DNA of 64,000 bases from Apibacter raozihei (GTDB lineage: Bacteria > Bacteroidota > Bacteroidia > Flavobacteriales > Weeksellaceae). A program made the translations under genes and the position numbers. Under the pieces are notes generated by a model that saw only the letters and a list, made by a program, of their open reading frames with translations, was not told the DNA's origin and searched no databases. The stretch lies in NCBI RefSeq assembly GCF_004014855.1, contig NZ_CP034930.1, positions 1 to 64,000 of the forward strand. Direction: 5' to 3'. The first letter of the stretch is position 1. Each line of letters starts with the position of its first letter. Positions 27,001-35,175 of this stretch are shown here, piece by piece.

Positions 27001-27724
27001 TAAGCATATTATCCCAATCGTAAACATGTTGAGTTATATCAATTGAAGGCATCGTTATATTAAGATAATCGATACGATAGCCTGGAATAATCTTATATCC
27101 CTTTTTAGGAAATTCATAATATTTTAATATCTGTGCCATAGCTGTTGCTATGCAACCCGTAAGAGCCGAGTTTCCATTAGCATCTTTTACAGGAATAGAA
27201 TTATAATACGGAGCTAGTTGATCCCATTTTGTTTTTATCAAAGGGGTAACCGTATTGTATAAACTATAGGTAGCCAGATTCTTGCTATTACTAAAAGTAG
27301 TCCATTGTCTTTTCACCTTATCTGATGCTTCTTTTCCTTCTAAGATAGCTTGTTCAATTCCTTGCTCAACACTCTTTATCCATCCTAAATAATTAGGAGG
27401 GAGAAGCGATTCATCATATGTTCCTTCTGTAGTATATCCAATAACAGGCACAGATACATCATCTGCTGCTACAATGACATAGCCTTTGTTATATCCTTTA
27501 TTAAATATATAATAAAGATTGGAAGGCTCTCTTGTACTTTTTTGATTTATATTGCCCTGTACGGTTTTTACTAGCTGTACAGGTATTGATAATTTAGATA
27601 AGGATGTACCTGACTGGCTTTGATGTTTTTGAGCAATTAAAATAGCTTCATCAATGGGTATTTGTTTTCCAAAAGCAAAAGCACTTTGTAAAACAAATAA
27701 AAATAGTAGTAGTTTATTTTTCAT
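24050..27724 (-). CDS. Secreted C10-family (streptopain-like) protease with repeats and T9SS sorting tail
   Basis: A large exported cysteine protease, 1224 residues from the ATG at 27724; the TTG two codons upstream is rejected. Signal peptide KNKLLLFLFVLQSAFAFG; an inhibitory propeptide (about 22-150) with KGYVIVAADD; then the C10 catalytic domain. Nucleophile Cys191 sits in ALTGCIATAMAQ, and catalytic His330 in GGGHAFICDGYD, followed by FHFNWGWSG. From residue 382 to about 1138 come three tandem units of about 250 residues, each an LRR-like stretch plus an Ig-like module. The last 85 residues are a type A type IX sorting domain (VYPNPTADVL ... GVYIIII). It is likely delivered to the cell surface or released. 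Confidence 0.93.
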   Translation of the reverse strand: MKNKLLLFLFVLQSAFAFGKQIPIDEAILIAQKHQSQSGTSLSKLSIPVQLVKTVQGNINQKSTREPSNLYYIFNKGYNKGYVIVAADDVSVPVIGYTTEGTYDESLLPPNYLGWIKSVEQGIEQAILEGKEASDKVKRQWTTFSNSKNLATYSLYNTVTPLIKTKWDQLAPYYNSIPVKDANGNSALTGCIATAMAQILKYYEFPKKGYKIIPGYRIDYLNITMPSIDITQHVYDWDNMLNIYKGNSSNPNQNKAVADLMYHCGVAVQMGYGFAASASVSELLPNAFTYFGYTTSKLIYRDNFSDEAWSQILINSFENRQPVYYAGGGHAFICDGYDSDGLFHFNWGWSGSADGYYSIDAILYAKNESMLYEIKPKIYSAYHRDDKEELRKIMSQGDNYLTLGLSVADTLKWRSSEEWVTKVKGVTWKEGSEGKRISKLNWTEGTPKLSGSINLEPFAEVEEVLTGHNDISSLTIQNTKLKHIDTGHNNISTLNVGNCLVLNTLLIDYNELKELNISNCSLIDFLLCNNNKLKFSALPLKNISIIAYANQNKDLITIIAGKTIDLSKEYNIDNHITSYKWYAQDGKEISLSTAGNGKFIADAKYANTILTCKMTNSRFPDLILESSYFITADSTYNEEDKEGLRQFLQQGDNFYKLGLSASDKDNWEGSEEWVDKVNGITWIDTNQGKRIFIISWASKNLTGTLNVSKFKEIWGLFIQQNQINGLIALKNQKLEYIDAGSSKLSTLRIEDCTKLISLLVHVNELTELHVSDYKLLKNFFCNGNKLKFSDLPLENISNFQYSDQAKIDGGSIGGGQIVDLSKEYNIDSHITSYKWYAQDGKEISLSAVGNGKFMADTKYLNTTLTCKMTNSRFPNLKLEYSVKVIGVYNEEDKEGLRQFLQQKDNFSKVGLSTIDKNNWNSSEEWVAKVIGIKWKDTDQGKRIHEISWYGKGLTGVLDITRFKGIWGLFIVANQIDGLIATQNQTLEYIDAGVNKLTTLRINDCSKLKSLLVHGSELSELNVSSYKLFENFFCYGNKLRFSDLPLENISWMLYNNQAKINGGTLEAGQIIDLSKEYNIDNHITSYKWYTQNGKEINLSVAGNGKFMADAKYANTTLACKMTNSRFPNLILEYTVRVTRMQAKSYLDEVYTTDISVYPNPTADVLYFNTTVKVDKVNIYSLDGKMIKQISDVHNNKIDVQFLSSGVYIIIIDINSEHLMKRFTKI
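24310..26581 (-). repeat. Three tandem ~250-residue units in the C10 protease gene
   Basis: Units begin at 26581, 25819 and 25063 (minus strand), each opening with a version of YNEEDKEGLRQFLQQ and containing SSEEWVxKVxGITW, IDAGxxKLxTLRI and NIDxHITSYKWYAQDGKEI. Units 2 and 3 are the most alike, also at DNA level, which points to recent duplication of a piece about 750 bases long. Confidence 0.88.
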
Positions 27725-28617
27725 AAGCAATAATTTTAAATGTATTTTTTTTAATTAATAAGAACAAAATATAAAAATTTATATTACAAATATAAATTAA
27801 AAACAATAAATACACTAATTTGGTATATTTATTTATAAAAAAAACACTTAAATCATGGTTAAAGATAACTTTAGATGAATAAATTTTTTCTAATTATCTT
27901 TTCCTCAATGAAAAACAAGCATTTAAAAAAAGTACCCATATTTCAGAACATAAAACAGAATCATTATTCGTTTTTTCAGCCTAAATATTGAAGCTAAAAA
28001 AGACAGCTATTTTAATTAGGGTTTCTAGTTCAACAATCAATAAGTTTTATTAAGTTTTCATAGAGCATATTGCTAAGATCTGTGAATTGGAAAGTCCTTT
28101 GATTAATGTTTGGATTGAACTTTACGAGAGCTATTTTAAAGCAAGAAGAGTCTGAGGCATTAAACGTTGCAGAGCTAAAGGCTAAATTCTTGTTTTTTGA
28201 AATGCTTTAACGCAAAGAAAGACTGTAAACACAAATAGTAAACAGTTATTGTATTAGAGACTTAACACCTATTATTCAAGGCAAAACAGATACGAATGTT
28301 AGTATATTTTAATGGCTTTACAACCTATGATGGTCTTGTTAATTACAGATATAAAGACATTACAGGGGCAAAATGGATTTGTTGTTGGAGGGAATCAATT
28401 AAGAGTATGAATTTAGATGAAACTATAGATATACAAATATTAATTTAATTTTACTTAAAAACATTAAAAATAAACTTCTAAAGTTATCTTGAACCTAATT
28501 CATTATTGTTTATCTGCAAGATTATTCTTAATAATATAATATATTATATATAATAAGAATTAAAAGTTATACTATAATAAAGTATTGGAGTTAACTTTCA
28601 ACTAGAAAAGGCAAAAA
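27725..28617. other. Gene-poor degraded stretch beside tRNA-Arg
   Basis: About 890 bases without an intact gene. Short open pieces suggest decayed coding sequence: plus-strand EHIAKICELESPLINVW, then ELYESYFKARRV up to a stop near 28154, and NGFTTYDGLVNYRYKD continuing to about 28448. I cannot assign either to a family. No inverted-repeat ends of an insertion sequence were found. A -7-like TATATTTG on the minus strand (27787-27794) may belong to the C10 protease. Confidence 0.5.
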
Positions 28618-28618
28618 T

Positions 28619-28656
28619 AAAAAAGCACAATCTAAATAGTTTGGATTGTGCTTTTC
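28619..28656 (-). terminator. Terminator of the tRNA-Arg gene
   Basis: A perfect 12-base stem (AAAAGCACAATC with GATTGTGCTTTT) with an 11-base loop just beyond the tRNA 3' end, with T-runs on both sides. Confidence 0.85.
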
Positions 28657-28662
28657 ATTAAG

Positions 28663-28736
28663 TGAACACGGGAGGAGTCGAACCCCCAACCTTCAGAGCC
28701 GTAATCTGACGCTCTATCCAATTGAGCTACGTGTCC
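28663..28736 (-). tRNA. tRNA-Arg (anticodon ACG)
   Basis: A 74-base cloverleaf on the minus strand. Acceptor GGACACG pairs with CGTGTTC (one G-U); the D stem is GCTC/GAGC. The anticodon stem TCAGA/TCTGA has loop TTACGGC, giving anticodon ACG. The T arm is GGGGG-TTCGACT-CCTCC. The discriminator is A and CCA is not encoded. ACG anticodons need TadA to make inosine. The 3' end faces the degraded stretch at 27.7-28.6 kb. Confidence 0.95.
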
Positions 28737-28821
28737 CTTTCAATTGGAATGCAAAAGTACTATTTTTTTTATTATTTTAATAATTTTTTTTTCACTTTTT
28801 TTATTCTCTTATAATTTATAC

Positions 28822-29487
28822 TTAATCTGAACATTCTTCTACTTTTATTAATATATCCTCCGCTTTTTTAACTAAAAAAACTGCGCCATTATCAACTAAT
28901 TCTTCTTTAGGTCTGAACCCCCAGAGAACCCCTATGCTCTTGATGCCGGAACTGGCTGCCGTTTTCATATCGGTAGCTGTATCGCCTACATACAAAATTG
29001 TATTTACATCAGAAATACCTGACTCTTTCATAATATCATAAACAATCTGAGGATCTGGTTTGGCTGGAACACCTTCGCGTTGCCCCAACACAACATCGAA
29101 AGCAATATCAGAAAAATATTTTGTAACTAATGCCTGAGTCCCTAAATGATATTTATTCGAAGCAACCGCCAGCTTTATTCCTTGATTTTCCAATGATTTA
29201 AGCATAGAAATTATACCCGGATAAGGTGCTGTATTTTCATCAGAATGTAAATTGTAATATTCTATAAATTCTTGTCTAAGCTGCTCTATAAACTCTGGTT
29301 GCCTATTCACTTCAGGCAATGCTCTTTCAATTAATTTACCTACACCTTTACCTACAAAAAAACGGTATGAATCTACCGGATGCTCAGGAAATCCGTATTT
29401 TTTTAAAATATAGTTACCTGAATTTGCCAAATCTTCAATCGTATTTAACAAAGTTCCATCCAAATCAAAAATAACCAGTTCAATCAT
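28822..29487 (-). CDS. HAD-family phosphatase, phosphoglycolate-phosphatase-like
   Basis: A 221-residue HAD hydrolase of subfamily IA. Motif I is FDLDGTLLNT with nucleophile Asp8 and Asp10. The helical cap follows; motif II lies in LAVASNK, the motif III lysine in PAKPDP, and motif IV in ILYVGDTATDM. This is the pattern of Gph/PGP phosphatases, which remove phosphate from 2-phosphoglycolate, though related enzymes act on pyrophosphate or nucleotides. It lies between tRNA-Arg and the sugar transferase, all on the minus strand, 54 bases after the latter. Confidence 0.88.
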   Translation of the reverse strand: MIELVIFDLDGTLLNTIEDLANSGNYILKKYGFPEHPVDSYRFFVGKGVGKLIERALPEVNRQPEFIEQLRQEFIEYYNLHSDENTAPYPGIISMLKSLENQGIKLAVASNKYHLGTQALVTKYFSDIAFDVVLGQREGVPAKPDPQIVYDIMKESGISDVNTILYVGDTATDMKTAASSGIKSIGVLWGFRPKEELVDNGAVFLVKKAEDILIKVEECSD

Positions 29488-29541
29488 TGTATTTTATTTA
29501 CAAAGATAACTATCTATTATTATATAAAACTCATGATATTT

Positions 29542-30117
29542 TTACGAAAAAAGTGTTTGCCATATATATTTAAAATCATTAGCCATACTCCAGTTTTCAA
29601 TATAATCTATATTAATTAAAACTTTATCCTTCCAAAGAATTTCATCATTATATTTCTGAGGATCACTTACTTTTGACAAAATTTCCTGTTCGTTTCTGTA
29701 TTTTAATTGTGCCGGACCGGTAATTCCTGGCTTTACAGTTAAAATAATGCTGGATTTCCCGGAAAGTAAATCTGCATACCCAGGAACATCGGGCCTGGGC
29801 CCTACCCATGACATTTCTCCTTTTAGTATATTAAAAATCTGAGGCAGCTCATCTAACTTATATTTTCTTAATATTTTGCCCCATGGTGTAATATTCATTT
29901 GGGATGTAGTAACAAAAGTGTTATAATGTCCTTTCATAGTTCTATATTTATATAAATTGAACTCCTTCCCACCTTTCCCAATTCTCTTTTGCATAAACAA
30001 CCCATTATTTTGTGTACTTATACAAGTTATTATATAAATAATTAACATAGGAATTATTAATAAAAATAAACTTGCCAGTGCTAACATATAATCGGTAATC
30101 TGTTTAACAATCTTCAT
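29542..30117 (-). CDS. Bacterial sugar transferase (initial phosphoglycosyl transferase type)
   Basis: A 191-residue monotopic phosphoglycosyl transferase of the PglC/EpsL/WcaJ-core type, moving a sugar phosphate onto undecaprenyl phosphate. It has one N-terminal membrane helix (LALASLFLLIIPMLIIYII), then MQKRIGKGGKEFNLYKYRTM, RKYKLDELPQIFNILKGEM with the catalytic Asp-Glu pair, SWVGPRPDVPGY and KPGITGPAQLKYR. The start is ATG 30117, because the longer frame runs back through a strong terminator into the ammonium transporter gene. It stands alone with no glycan cluster around it, so the pathway it serves is not visible. Confidence 0.9.
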   Translation of the reverse strand: MKIVKQITDYMLALASLFLLIIPMLIIYIITCISTQNNGLFMQKRIGKGGKEFNLYKYRTMKGHYNTFVTTSQMNITPWGKILRKYKLDELPQIFNILKGEMSWVGPRPDVPGYADLLSGKSSIILTVKPGITGPAQLKYRNEQEILSKVSDPQKYNDEILWKDKVLINIDYIENWSMANDFKYIWQTLFS

Positions 30118-30141
30118 ATCTATGATGTTGAGTGTAAATTT

Positions 30142-30180
30142 ACTAAAAGAAAAAGGATTTCCTAAGAAATCCTTTTTAGT
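30142..30180 (-). terminator. Terminator of the ammonium transporter gene
   Basis: A perfect 12-base stem (AAAAAGGATTTC with GAAATCCTTTTT) with a four-base loop, extended by ACTAAAA/TTTTAGT arms. It sets the 5' limit of the sugar transferase gene. Confidence 0.88.
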
Positions 30181-30199
30181 ATTTTGTGCATCCCAGAGC

Positions 30200-31543
30200 T
30201 TAATGAACCGGATAATTTCCATGATGCACCTTTTCACCATGTTGGGATATATCCAAACCTAATTCCTCTTTGTCTGCATCTACCCTTAAAGGTATAATTT
30301 TATTTACCAGATAAAGCAAAAGCAATGTACCAAAAAATGCAAAAGCAGAAACCAACATCATAGCAACAAAATGAGTAACGAATAAAGTCGTTTCTCCATA
30401 AAACAGTCCATTGTGTTGTACTGCTTCGTTTATTGACTTATCTGCAAACACTCCGGTTAATAACATTCCAACCATTCCTCCTACTCCATGACACGGAAAA
30501 ACATCCAATGTATCATCAACTCCTTTCTTATGAAATAATCGAACCATATAGAAGCTGACTATACTTGCTGCCAAACCAATAAATAATGAATGTCCAATAG
30601 ACACATAACCTGCTGCGGGAGTAATTCCTACTAAACCTACAACAGCCCCCACACAAACTCCAACAGAAGTTAACTTTTGCTTATTAATTTTTTCAAGAAA
30701 ACCCCAGGTTATTGCGCCGACAGCTGATGCTGCTGTTGTATTAGCAAAGGCTAACACTGCGAGTCCGTTAGCAGCAAAGGAAGAACCTGCATTAAAACCA
30801 AACCAGCCCACCCATAATAAGCTAGCTCCTAAAATTACATACGGGACCTGAGCAGCTGATAATGTCGTATTTCTTCTTTTTTTCAGAAATATAGCACCGG
30901 CAAAAGCTGCCCAGCCAGAACTCATATGAACCACAGTTCCACCGGCAAAATCCAGAACTCCGGCTTTTGCCAAAATCCCTTCCGGATGCCAGGTAGCGTG
31001 AGCTAATGGTGAATAAATAAATATTGAAAAAACTATTATAAATAATAAATATCCCCAAAATCGTATTCTTTCTGCTACTCCCCCAGAAATTAATGCGGGA
31101 GTAATTATTGCAAATTTTAACTGAAATAAAGCAAATAACAATATAGGAATTGTAGGAGCTCCGGGCCAGGCTGAATCGGTACCCACTCCTCTCATAAACA
31201 TATTGGGTATCGGATTACCTATAATACCCCCTAAATCAGGGCCGAAAGCAAGTCCAAAACCAAAAATAAACCATAATACGGTTATAGTGACCATTGCTAT
31301 AAAACTCTGAAAAATAGTGCTTATTATATTTTTACTATTTACCATACCCCCATAAAAGAAGCCGACACCTGGTGTCATTAAAAAAACTAAAACTGAAGCA
31401 ACCAACATCCATGCTACATCTGCATGATTAAATTTAGCAGGTGTAAGCGTTAGTGTAGTTGTATCTGAGGAAAACAAATAATTGGAAAAAAGACTTACCA
31501 AACCTAAGATAACTAAAACCGATATTAATATTTTTTTTCTCAT
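30200..31543 (-). CDS. amt: Ammonium transporter Amt
   Basis: An Amt/Mep/Rh channel of 447 residues with an N-terminal signal-like segment and 11 predicted helices. Family marks: GGMVNSKNIISTIFQSF, WHPEGILAKAGVLDFAGGTVVHMSSG with the first pore histidine, GFNAGSS, and FPCHGVGGMVG with the second pore histidine. The C-terminal tail (EELGLDISQHGE) is the conserved cytoplasmic region that couples to PII proteins. No glnK/PII gene is adjacent. A good promoter (TTG, 22 bases, TATTTTTG) lies just upstream and a strong terminator follows, so it is transcribed alone. Confidence 0.95.
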   Translation of the reverse strand: MRKKILISVLVILGLVSLFSNYLFSSDTTTLTLTPAKFNHADVAWMLVASVLVFLMTPGVGFFYGGMVNSKNIISTIFQSFIAMVTITVLWFIFGFGLAFGPDLGGIIGNPIPNMFMRGVGTDSAWPGAPTIPILLFALFQLKFAIITPALISGGVAERIRFWGYLLFIIVFSIFIYSPLAHATWHPEGILAKAGVLDFAGGTVVHMSSGWAAFAGAIFLKKRRNTTLSAAQVPYVILGASLLWVGWFGFNAGSSFAANGLAVLAFANTTAASAVGAITWGFLEKINKQKLTSVGVCVGAVVGLVGITPAAGYVSIGHSLFIGLAASIVSFYMVRLFHKKGVDDTLDVFPCHGVGGMVGMLLTGVFADKSINEAVQHNGLFYGETTLFVTHFVAMMLVSAFAFFGTLLLLYLVNKIIPLRVDADKEELGLDISQHGEKVHHGNYPVH

Positions 31544-31562
31544 ACCCTATATTTTTACAAGG

Positions 31563-31595
31563 CAAAAATACATATTTTAAGTAAAATAAAAACAA
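31563..31595 (-). promoter_or_regulatory. Promoter of the ammonium transporter gene
   Basis: Minus strand: TTG (31595-31593), 22 bases, TATTTTTG (31570-31563), 20 bases from the ATG. This matches the Bacteroidota consensus. Confidence 0.7.
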
Positions 31596-31703
31596 TACCC
31601 CTATTAAAAAATAAATAAACTACGATATTTTAATAAAAAAACGACATACACCCTATATAAAATAAGAGTCTTTCCCATATTTTTCCTTAAAAAAGTTATT
31701 AGA

Positions 31704-32072
31704 TTATTTTTTAATTACTTTATACTGTATTTTAATAACCCCTTTATTCAGATCAGAAATTTTTTTAAAAGCCTTTCGACTTAAATCGAAATCTCTACCT
31801 GCAACGAAAGGCCCTCTATCTGTAATCCTGACAATAACCTTTTTATGCGTTTCCGGATTTATTATTTTCACTCGGGTACCAAAAGGAAGAGTTTTATGAG
31901 CTGCTGTTAACTTTCTCATATTGTAAACCTCTCCACTTGCAGTTTTTTTACCATGAAACTTACGCCCGTACCAACTTACGGTTGCTCTAGAGTACGATGT
32001 ATTTGATGTGTTCATTGAACAGGATGTAATCACTAATAAAAATATCAGTGTAAAAAAATTATAGTACTTCAT
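31704..32072 (-). CDS. rlpA: RlpA-like septal-ring lipoprotein (double-psi beta-barrel)
   Basis: A 122-residue lipoprotein: signal NFFTLIFLLVITSC with Cys18, then a single double-psi beta-barrel. RlpA marks are present: ATVSWYGRKFHGKKTASGE, LTAAHKTLPFGTRVKI and VRITDRGPFVAGRDFDLSRKA. It includes the histidine and the DRGP aspartate used by lytic transglycosylase members of the family. There is no SPOR domain, as is common in short Bacteroidota forms. It probably acts on peptidoglycan in the periplasm; enzymatic activity is inferred from the conserved residues. Confidence 0.9.
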   Translation of the reverse strand: MKYYNFFTLIFLLVITSCSMNTSNTSYSRATVSWYGRKFHGKKTASGEVYNMRKLTAAHKTLPFGTRVKIINPETHKKVIVRITDRGPFVAGRDFDLSRKAFKKISDLNKGVIKIQYKVIKK

Positions 32073-32244
32073 ACAAATATTTTAATTTTAAGTATTCAAA
32101 ACAGTACAACGAAGTTAAAGAAATAAGAGCTAAAATATCAAATAAAAGATTTTTACGACTAAGATATTATTCTTACCTTTACGCAATTAAGATAAAACTA
32201 ACCCAATTTAGTTAAGTAAAAAATTTCACAATTAAAAAAAATTT

Positions 32245-33933
32245 ATGCGAAAAATTTATCTAATTTTAACACTATCCGTTGCTGCCTTACTTTCTTCTTG
32301 TACTGAAGAATCCAGCAACATTTTATCCTCCGGAGCTTCTGGAAAAACGGATGTAATAAATAAGTCTGGTGCTTCTGATGGAGTTCAATACTCTTTGAAT
32401 GATTTAGAAATAAATCCGGATTTAGTAAAAATCTCGTCAGAAAACGCTACTCTTACCAGCTCTGAAGCTAGTATGCAGCAAGGATCGTTTAGTCTGCAGT
32501 CACCCAGTGATGATATTAAAGAAAAGCTGGTTGAAGGAACAATCATTTATGTTAAGTCAGGAGAAAATTCATATCTAAGAAAAATTAATTCCGTTTCAAT
32601 TTCAGGAAATAATTATAACCTTGGAACATCCGAAGCTTATTTAGGAGATTTATTCAATGGCGGATCTATTGAATTATCAGTTAATACCCAACAGGCTGAA
32701 AAAGCTATTCAATCAAGAACTACCGGTTCTTTACTAGCTACTAAAGATTATAGCAATTCATTTACATTCGATATATTTAATCTTATTCAGGAGTACAAAT
32801 ATGGAGGTATGATACTTAATCCAAATACTTCTATAAGCTCTACATTCAACATGAAAATAGGATTTGGTAATTCCCGAATTCTACCTAATGAAGTGGTTGC
32901 TTACTACGAATTAAATACGTCTATGCATCCTTATTATAAATTCGAAGGAGCTTTTAATAAAAAAATCACTCATAATTTAATTGAAAATGTTCCAGCTAAT
33001 TTGCTAGAATTATTAAAAAAGATAGAAGTTGATATTACTATTCCAGCTGGTGAAGTTTTAGGAAATATTCCTGCTAAAATAAGTATCAATGAAATAAATT
33101 TCCCTGTTGAAATTGAAGCTAATATTGCTAAAAGTTCAAATATTGAATTTAATGCTTCAGGAAATTTAAAAGTTGGTTTTGCATATTACAATGGTGTTCC
33201 TAATAAAACAAGCCATTTTATCTATGAGAATTCTATCACTAATTCTTCAGTTGTAAAATCTGATTTAGTTGGAGAATTAACTTCTGATATGAAAATATCT
33301 ATTATTCCTAAAGTAACTTTATTTAATACGGATTTAATTGATGTTAAAGGAAACATAACTTTTGGTCTTAAAACTTTCTCAGTAGGTGGAGCTAGTGTAA
33401 CTAATGAGACTGGATTTGCTTCCAAAGGTGATTTCTATTCTTCCGGAGTTTTCTCATTTGGAAGTTTTGGAATTCCTTTATATACAACTGAGTTATTTAA
33501 AAATAACAAAGAATTATGGAATATAGGTAACTATACAAAAACATTTGCCGTTTCTAATTTTAGATCATATAAAAATTCCGCATTTCCTTGCTATGGATTG
33601 ACCTCTTATAGCTTTACAGCAGCATTAGATTACAAATATCCTCTTACTGGAAAAGTAATTACTAGTGATCTTGAAATGACTTATGATGTATATGCAGATA
33701 ACGGAAGAATTTTAGAACAGGGTAAAAAAGTTAAATTGACTCCTACAAACATTACTGATAAAGGATTCAATTTCACTTTATGTATTCCTTTCAGAAAAAT
33801 TAGCTTCTTTAGTGTTGCTAAAACTAGTTATTTAAGAAATATTACGATTAAAGATGCCAACGGTTATATAGCTACTGATGTTATAGATCCTTCTACAGGT
33901 GCAGCTTATTCTCAAATCAAGATTACAAGATAA
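32245..33933 (+). CDS. Large lipoprotein, unknown function
   Basis: A 562-residue predicted lipoprotein with signal IYLILTLSVAALLSSC and lipobox cysteine (LLSSC, Cys19). The mature part is Ser/Thr/Asn-rich and looks all-beta. It has a linker rich in Ser/Gly (about 20-50), long alternating stretches such as GNLKVGFAYYNGVPNK and VTLFNTDLIDVKGNITFGLK, and few cysteines (CYGLT, LCIPF). I do not recognise a family. It is followed by a strong terminator and seems to be transcribed alone, with a weak TACCTTTA element about 70 bases upstream. It probably sits at the outer membrane or cell surface. Confidence 0.75.
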   Translation: MRKIYLILTLSVAALLSSCTEESSNILSSGASGKTDVINKSGASDGVQYSLNDLEINPDLVKISSENATLTSSEASMQQGSFSLQSPSDDIKEKLVEGTIIYVKSGENSYLRKINSVSISGNNYNLGTSEAYLGDLFNGGSIELSVNTQQAEKAIQSRTTGSLLATKDYSNSFTFDIFNLIQEYKYGGMILNPNTSISSTFNMKIGFGNSRILPNEVVAYYELNTSMHPYYKFEGAFNKKITHNLIENVPANLLELLKKIEVDITIPAGEVLGNIPAKISINEINFPVEIEANIAKSSNIEFNASGNLKVGFAYYNGVPNKTSHFIYENSITNSSVVKSDLVGELTSDMKISIIPKVTLFNTDLIDVKGNITFGLKTFSVGGASVTNETGFASKGDFYSSGVFSFGSFGIPLYTTELFKNNKELWNIGNYTKTFAVSNFRSYKNSAFPCYGLTSYSFTAALDYKYPLTGKVITSDLEMTYDVYADNGRILEQGKKVKLTPTNITDKGFNFTLCIPFRKISFFSVAKTSYLRNITIKDANGYIATDVIDPSTGAAYSQIKITR

Positions 33934-33956
33934 AATTTTTAATTATATTATCTAAC

Positions 33957-33985
33957 AAAAAGACCGCTAATTTAGCGGTCTTTTT
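33957..33985 (+). terminator. Terminator after the 562-residue lipoprotein gene
   Basis: Stem AAAGACCGCTA / TAGCGGTCTTT with a three-base loop and T-run, 24 bases after the stop. Confidence 0.9.
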
Positions 33986-34056
33986 CTTTAAATCTTTATA
34001 CCTTTAGTACTATATAGTTTAGTATACGTTGTTTACTTTTAAGATTGCTGAATAAT

Positions 34057-35106
34057 ATGAAAATTATAATTTTATACATACTTCTTTTATTTACATATAA
34101 GACCATGTCTTCACAAACTATAAACCTTCAAATCTTTTATGATAGTAATAATGTAAAATTCGGTCTGAAAAATGAAAAAGGTGAAGTACAAATTCCTGCG
34201 CAGTGGGACTCGTTAACAAAAATTAATTCTTATTTTTATATAGGTAAAAAATCTGGTTTCGTTTATACATATCGATATGATGAGTCTTTAAACGAATTAA
34301 TAAGAATTAATTATAAAATTGCTGAACCTGCTATTTATTCAAATCATTTAGTAATTGTACAACCATACGGCAAAGATATACTCAAGGGAGTAATTACAAT
34401 TCATGGTGAAGAAATTCTTCCTTCTTTTTATTCAAACATTAGAATTACAGAGCATTATATATTAGCTGAAATTGATAAAAAAATATCTGTTTTTGATCTA
34501 CAAGGAAAAAAGATATTCTCTGAAAAATATAACTATATTCATGTAAAAGATAATTATATATATGCTAAAATTGATGATAACCGTTTTCCTAATAAAGAAA
34601 AATATGTGGTTTACACCCCACAGTTAAAAATAATAACTCATCCAGATTGGAACATTGAAGGTACATTTGGAAAAGATGGCTTATTAATGATAGAAACATT
34701 GACTAAGGAAAAATTTTATATAGATTATAACGGAAATATCAAAATCCCCCCCACTTCTAAAATTAATTTTGAAAGTCCTTTTTCCAATGGATACGCAATT
34801 ATTTCCTCTGGCAAAACAGACAAAAAATTCGGTTTTATGAACACAGTAGGCGAAATCGTTATTCCTGCTGAATATGATGAAGTAAGCCCTTTTCAAATTC
34901 ATTATGCGTACTTTTTTAAAAAAAATAAGCAAATTTTCACAGAAGGACTTATTGACAGTGGAAATAAAATAAAAAAGATATTTCCAAACAAAGTTATTAG
35001 CAAATCAGTATACTATGATACTAATGAGACAACCTATTATTTATCCACTGGAGAGACATACGATGCTGACGGTAAATTAAAAGATGATTTACATCCTATC
35101 CGATGA
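34057..35106 (+). CDS. Secreted WG-repeat protein
   Basis: A 349-residue exported protein with WG/KWG-type beta repeats: VKFGLKNEKGEVQIPAQWDSL, then GVITIHGEEILPSFYSNI, FYIDYNGNIKIPPTSKI and KFGFMNTVGEIVIPAEYDEV. These follow the GxxdxxGkxviPxxyd pattern of the family. The signal peptide IIILYILLLFTYKTMSSQ argues for ATG 34057; the TTG four codons upstream is not used in this call. WG-repeat proteins are common in Bacteroidota and have no established role. It starts 71 bases after the previous terminator and ends 69 bases before lysS. Confidence 0.85.
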   Translation: MKIIILYILLLFTYKTMSSQTINLQIFYDSNNVKFGLKNEKGEVQIPAQWDSLTKINSYFYIGKKSGFVYTYRYDESLNELIRINYKIAEPAIYSNHLVIVQPYGKDILKGVITIHGEEILPSFYSNIRITEHYILAEIDKKISVFDLQGKKIFSEKYNYIHVKDNYIYAKIDDNRFPNKEKYVVYTPQLKIITHPDWNIEGTFGKDGLLMIETLTKEKFYIDYNGNIKIPPTSKINFESPFSNGYAIISSGKTDKKFGFMNTVGEIVIPAEYDEVSPFQIHYAYFFKKNKQIFTEGLIDSGNKIKKIFPNKVISKSVYYDTNETTYYLSTGETYDADGKLKDDLHPIR

Positions 35107-35149
35107 AACAAAAAACAAGATTATTAACCGTAAAAGACTAGAATATTAG

Positions 35150-35157
35150 TAAATTTG
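35150..35157 (+). promoter_or_regulatory. -7 element of lysS; decides the start codon
   Basis: TAAATTTG at 35150-35157 matches TAnnTTTG. It contains the TTG at 35155 that a naive ORF call would use as start, so translation must begin downstream, at ATG 35176. Confidence 0.6.
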
Positions 35158-35175
35158 CACCACAAAATTGTTAAT

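Noticed and set aside
27725..28617. Insertion sequence next to tRNA-Arg
   Set aside because: No terminal inverted repeats, target duplication or recognisable transposase motif could be found; only unassigned coding remnants.
30118..30240. Longer N-terminus of the sugar transferase
   Set aside because: It would be translated across the strong terminator at 30142-30180 and into the ammonium transporter gene.
30200..31543. Nitrogen-control operon amt-glnK
   Set aside because: No PII gene precedes or follows; the gene is closed by its own promoter and terminator.
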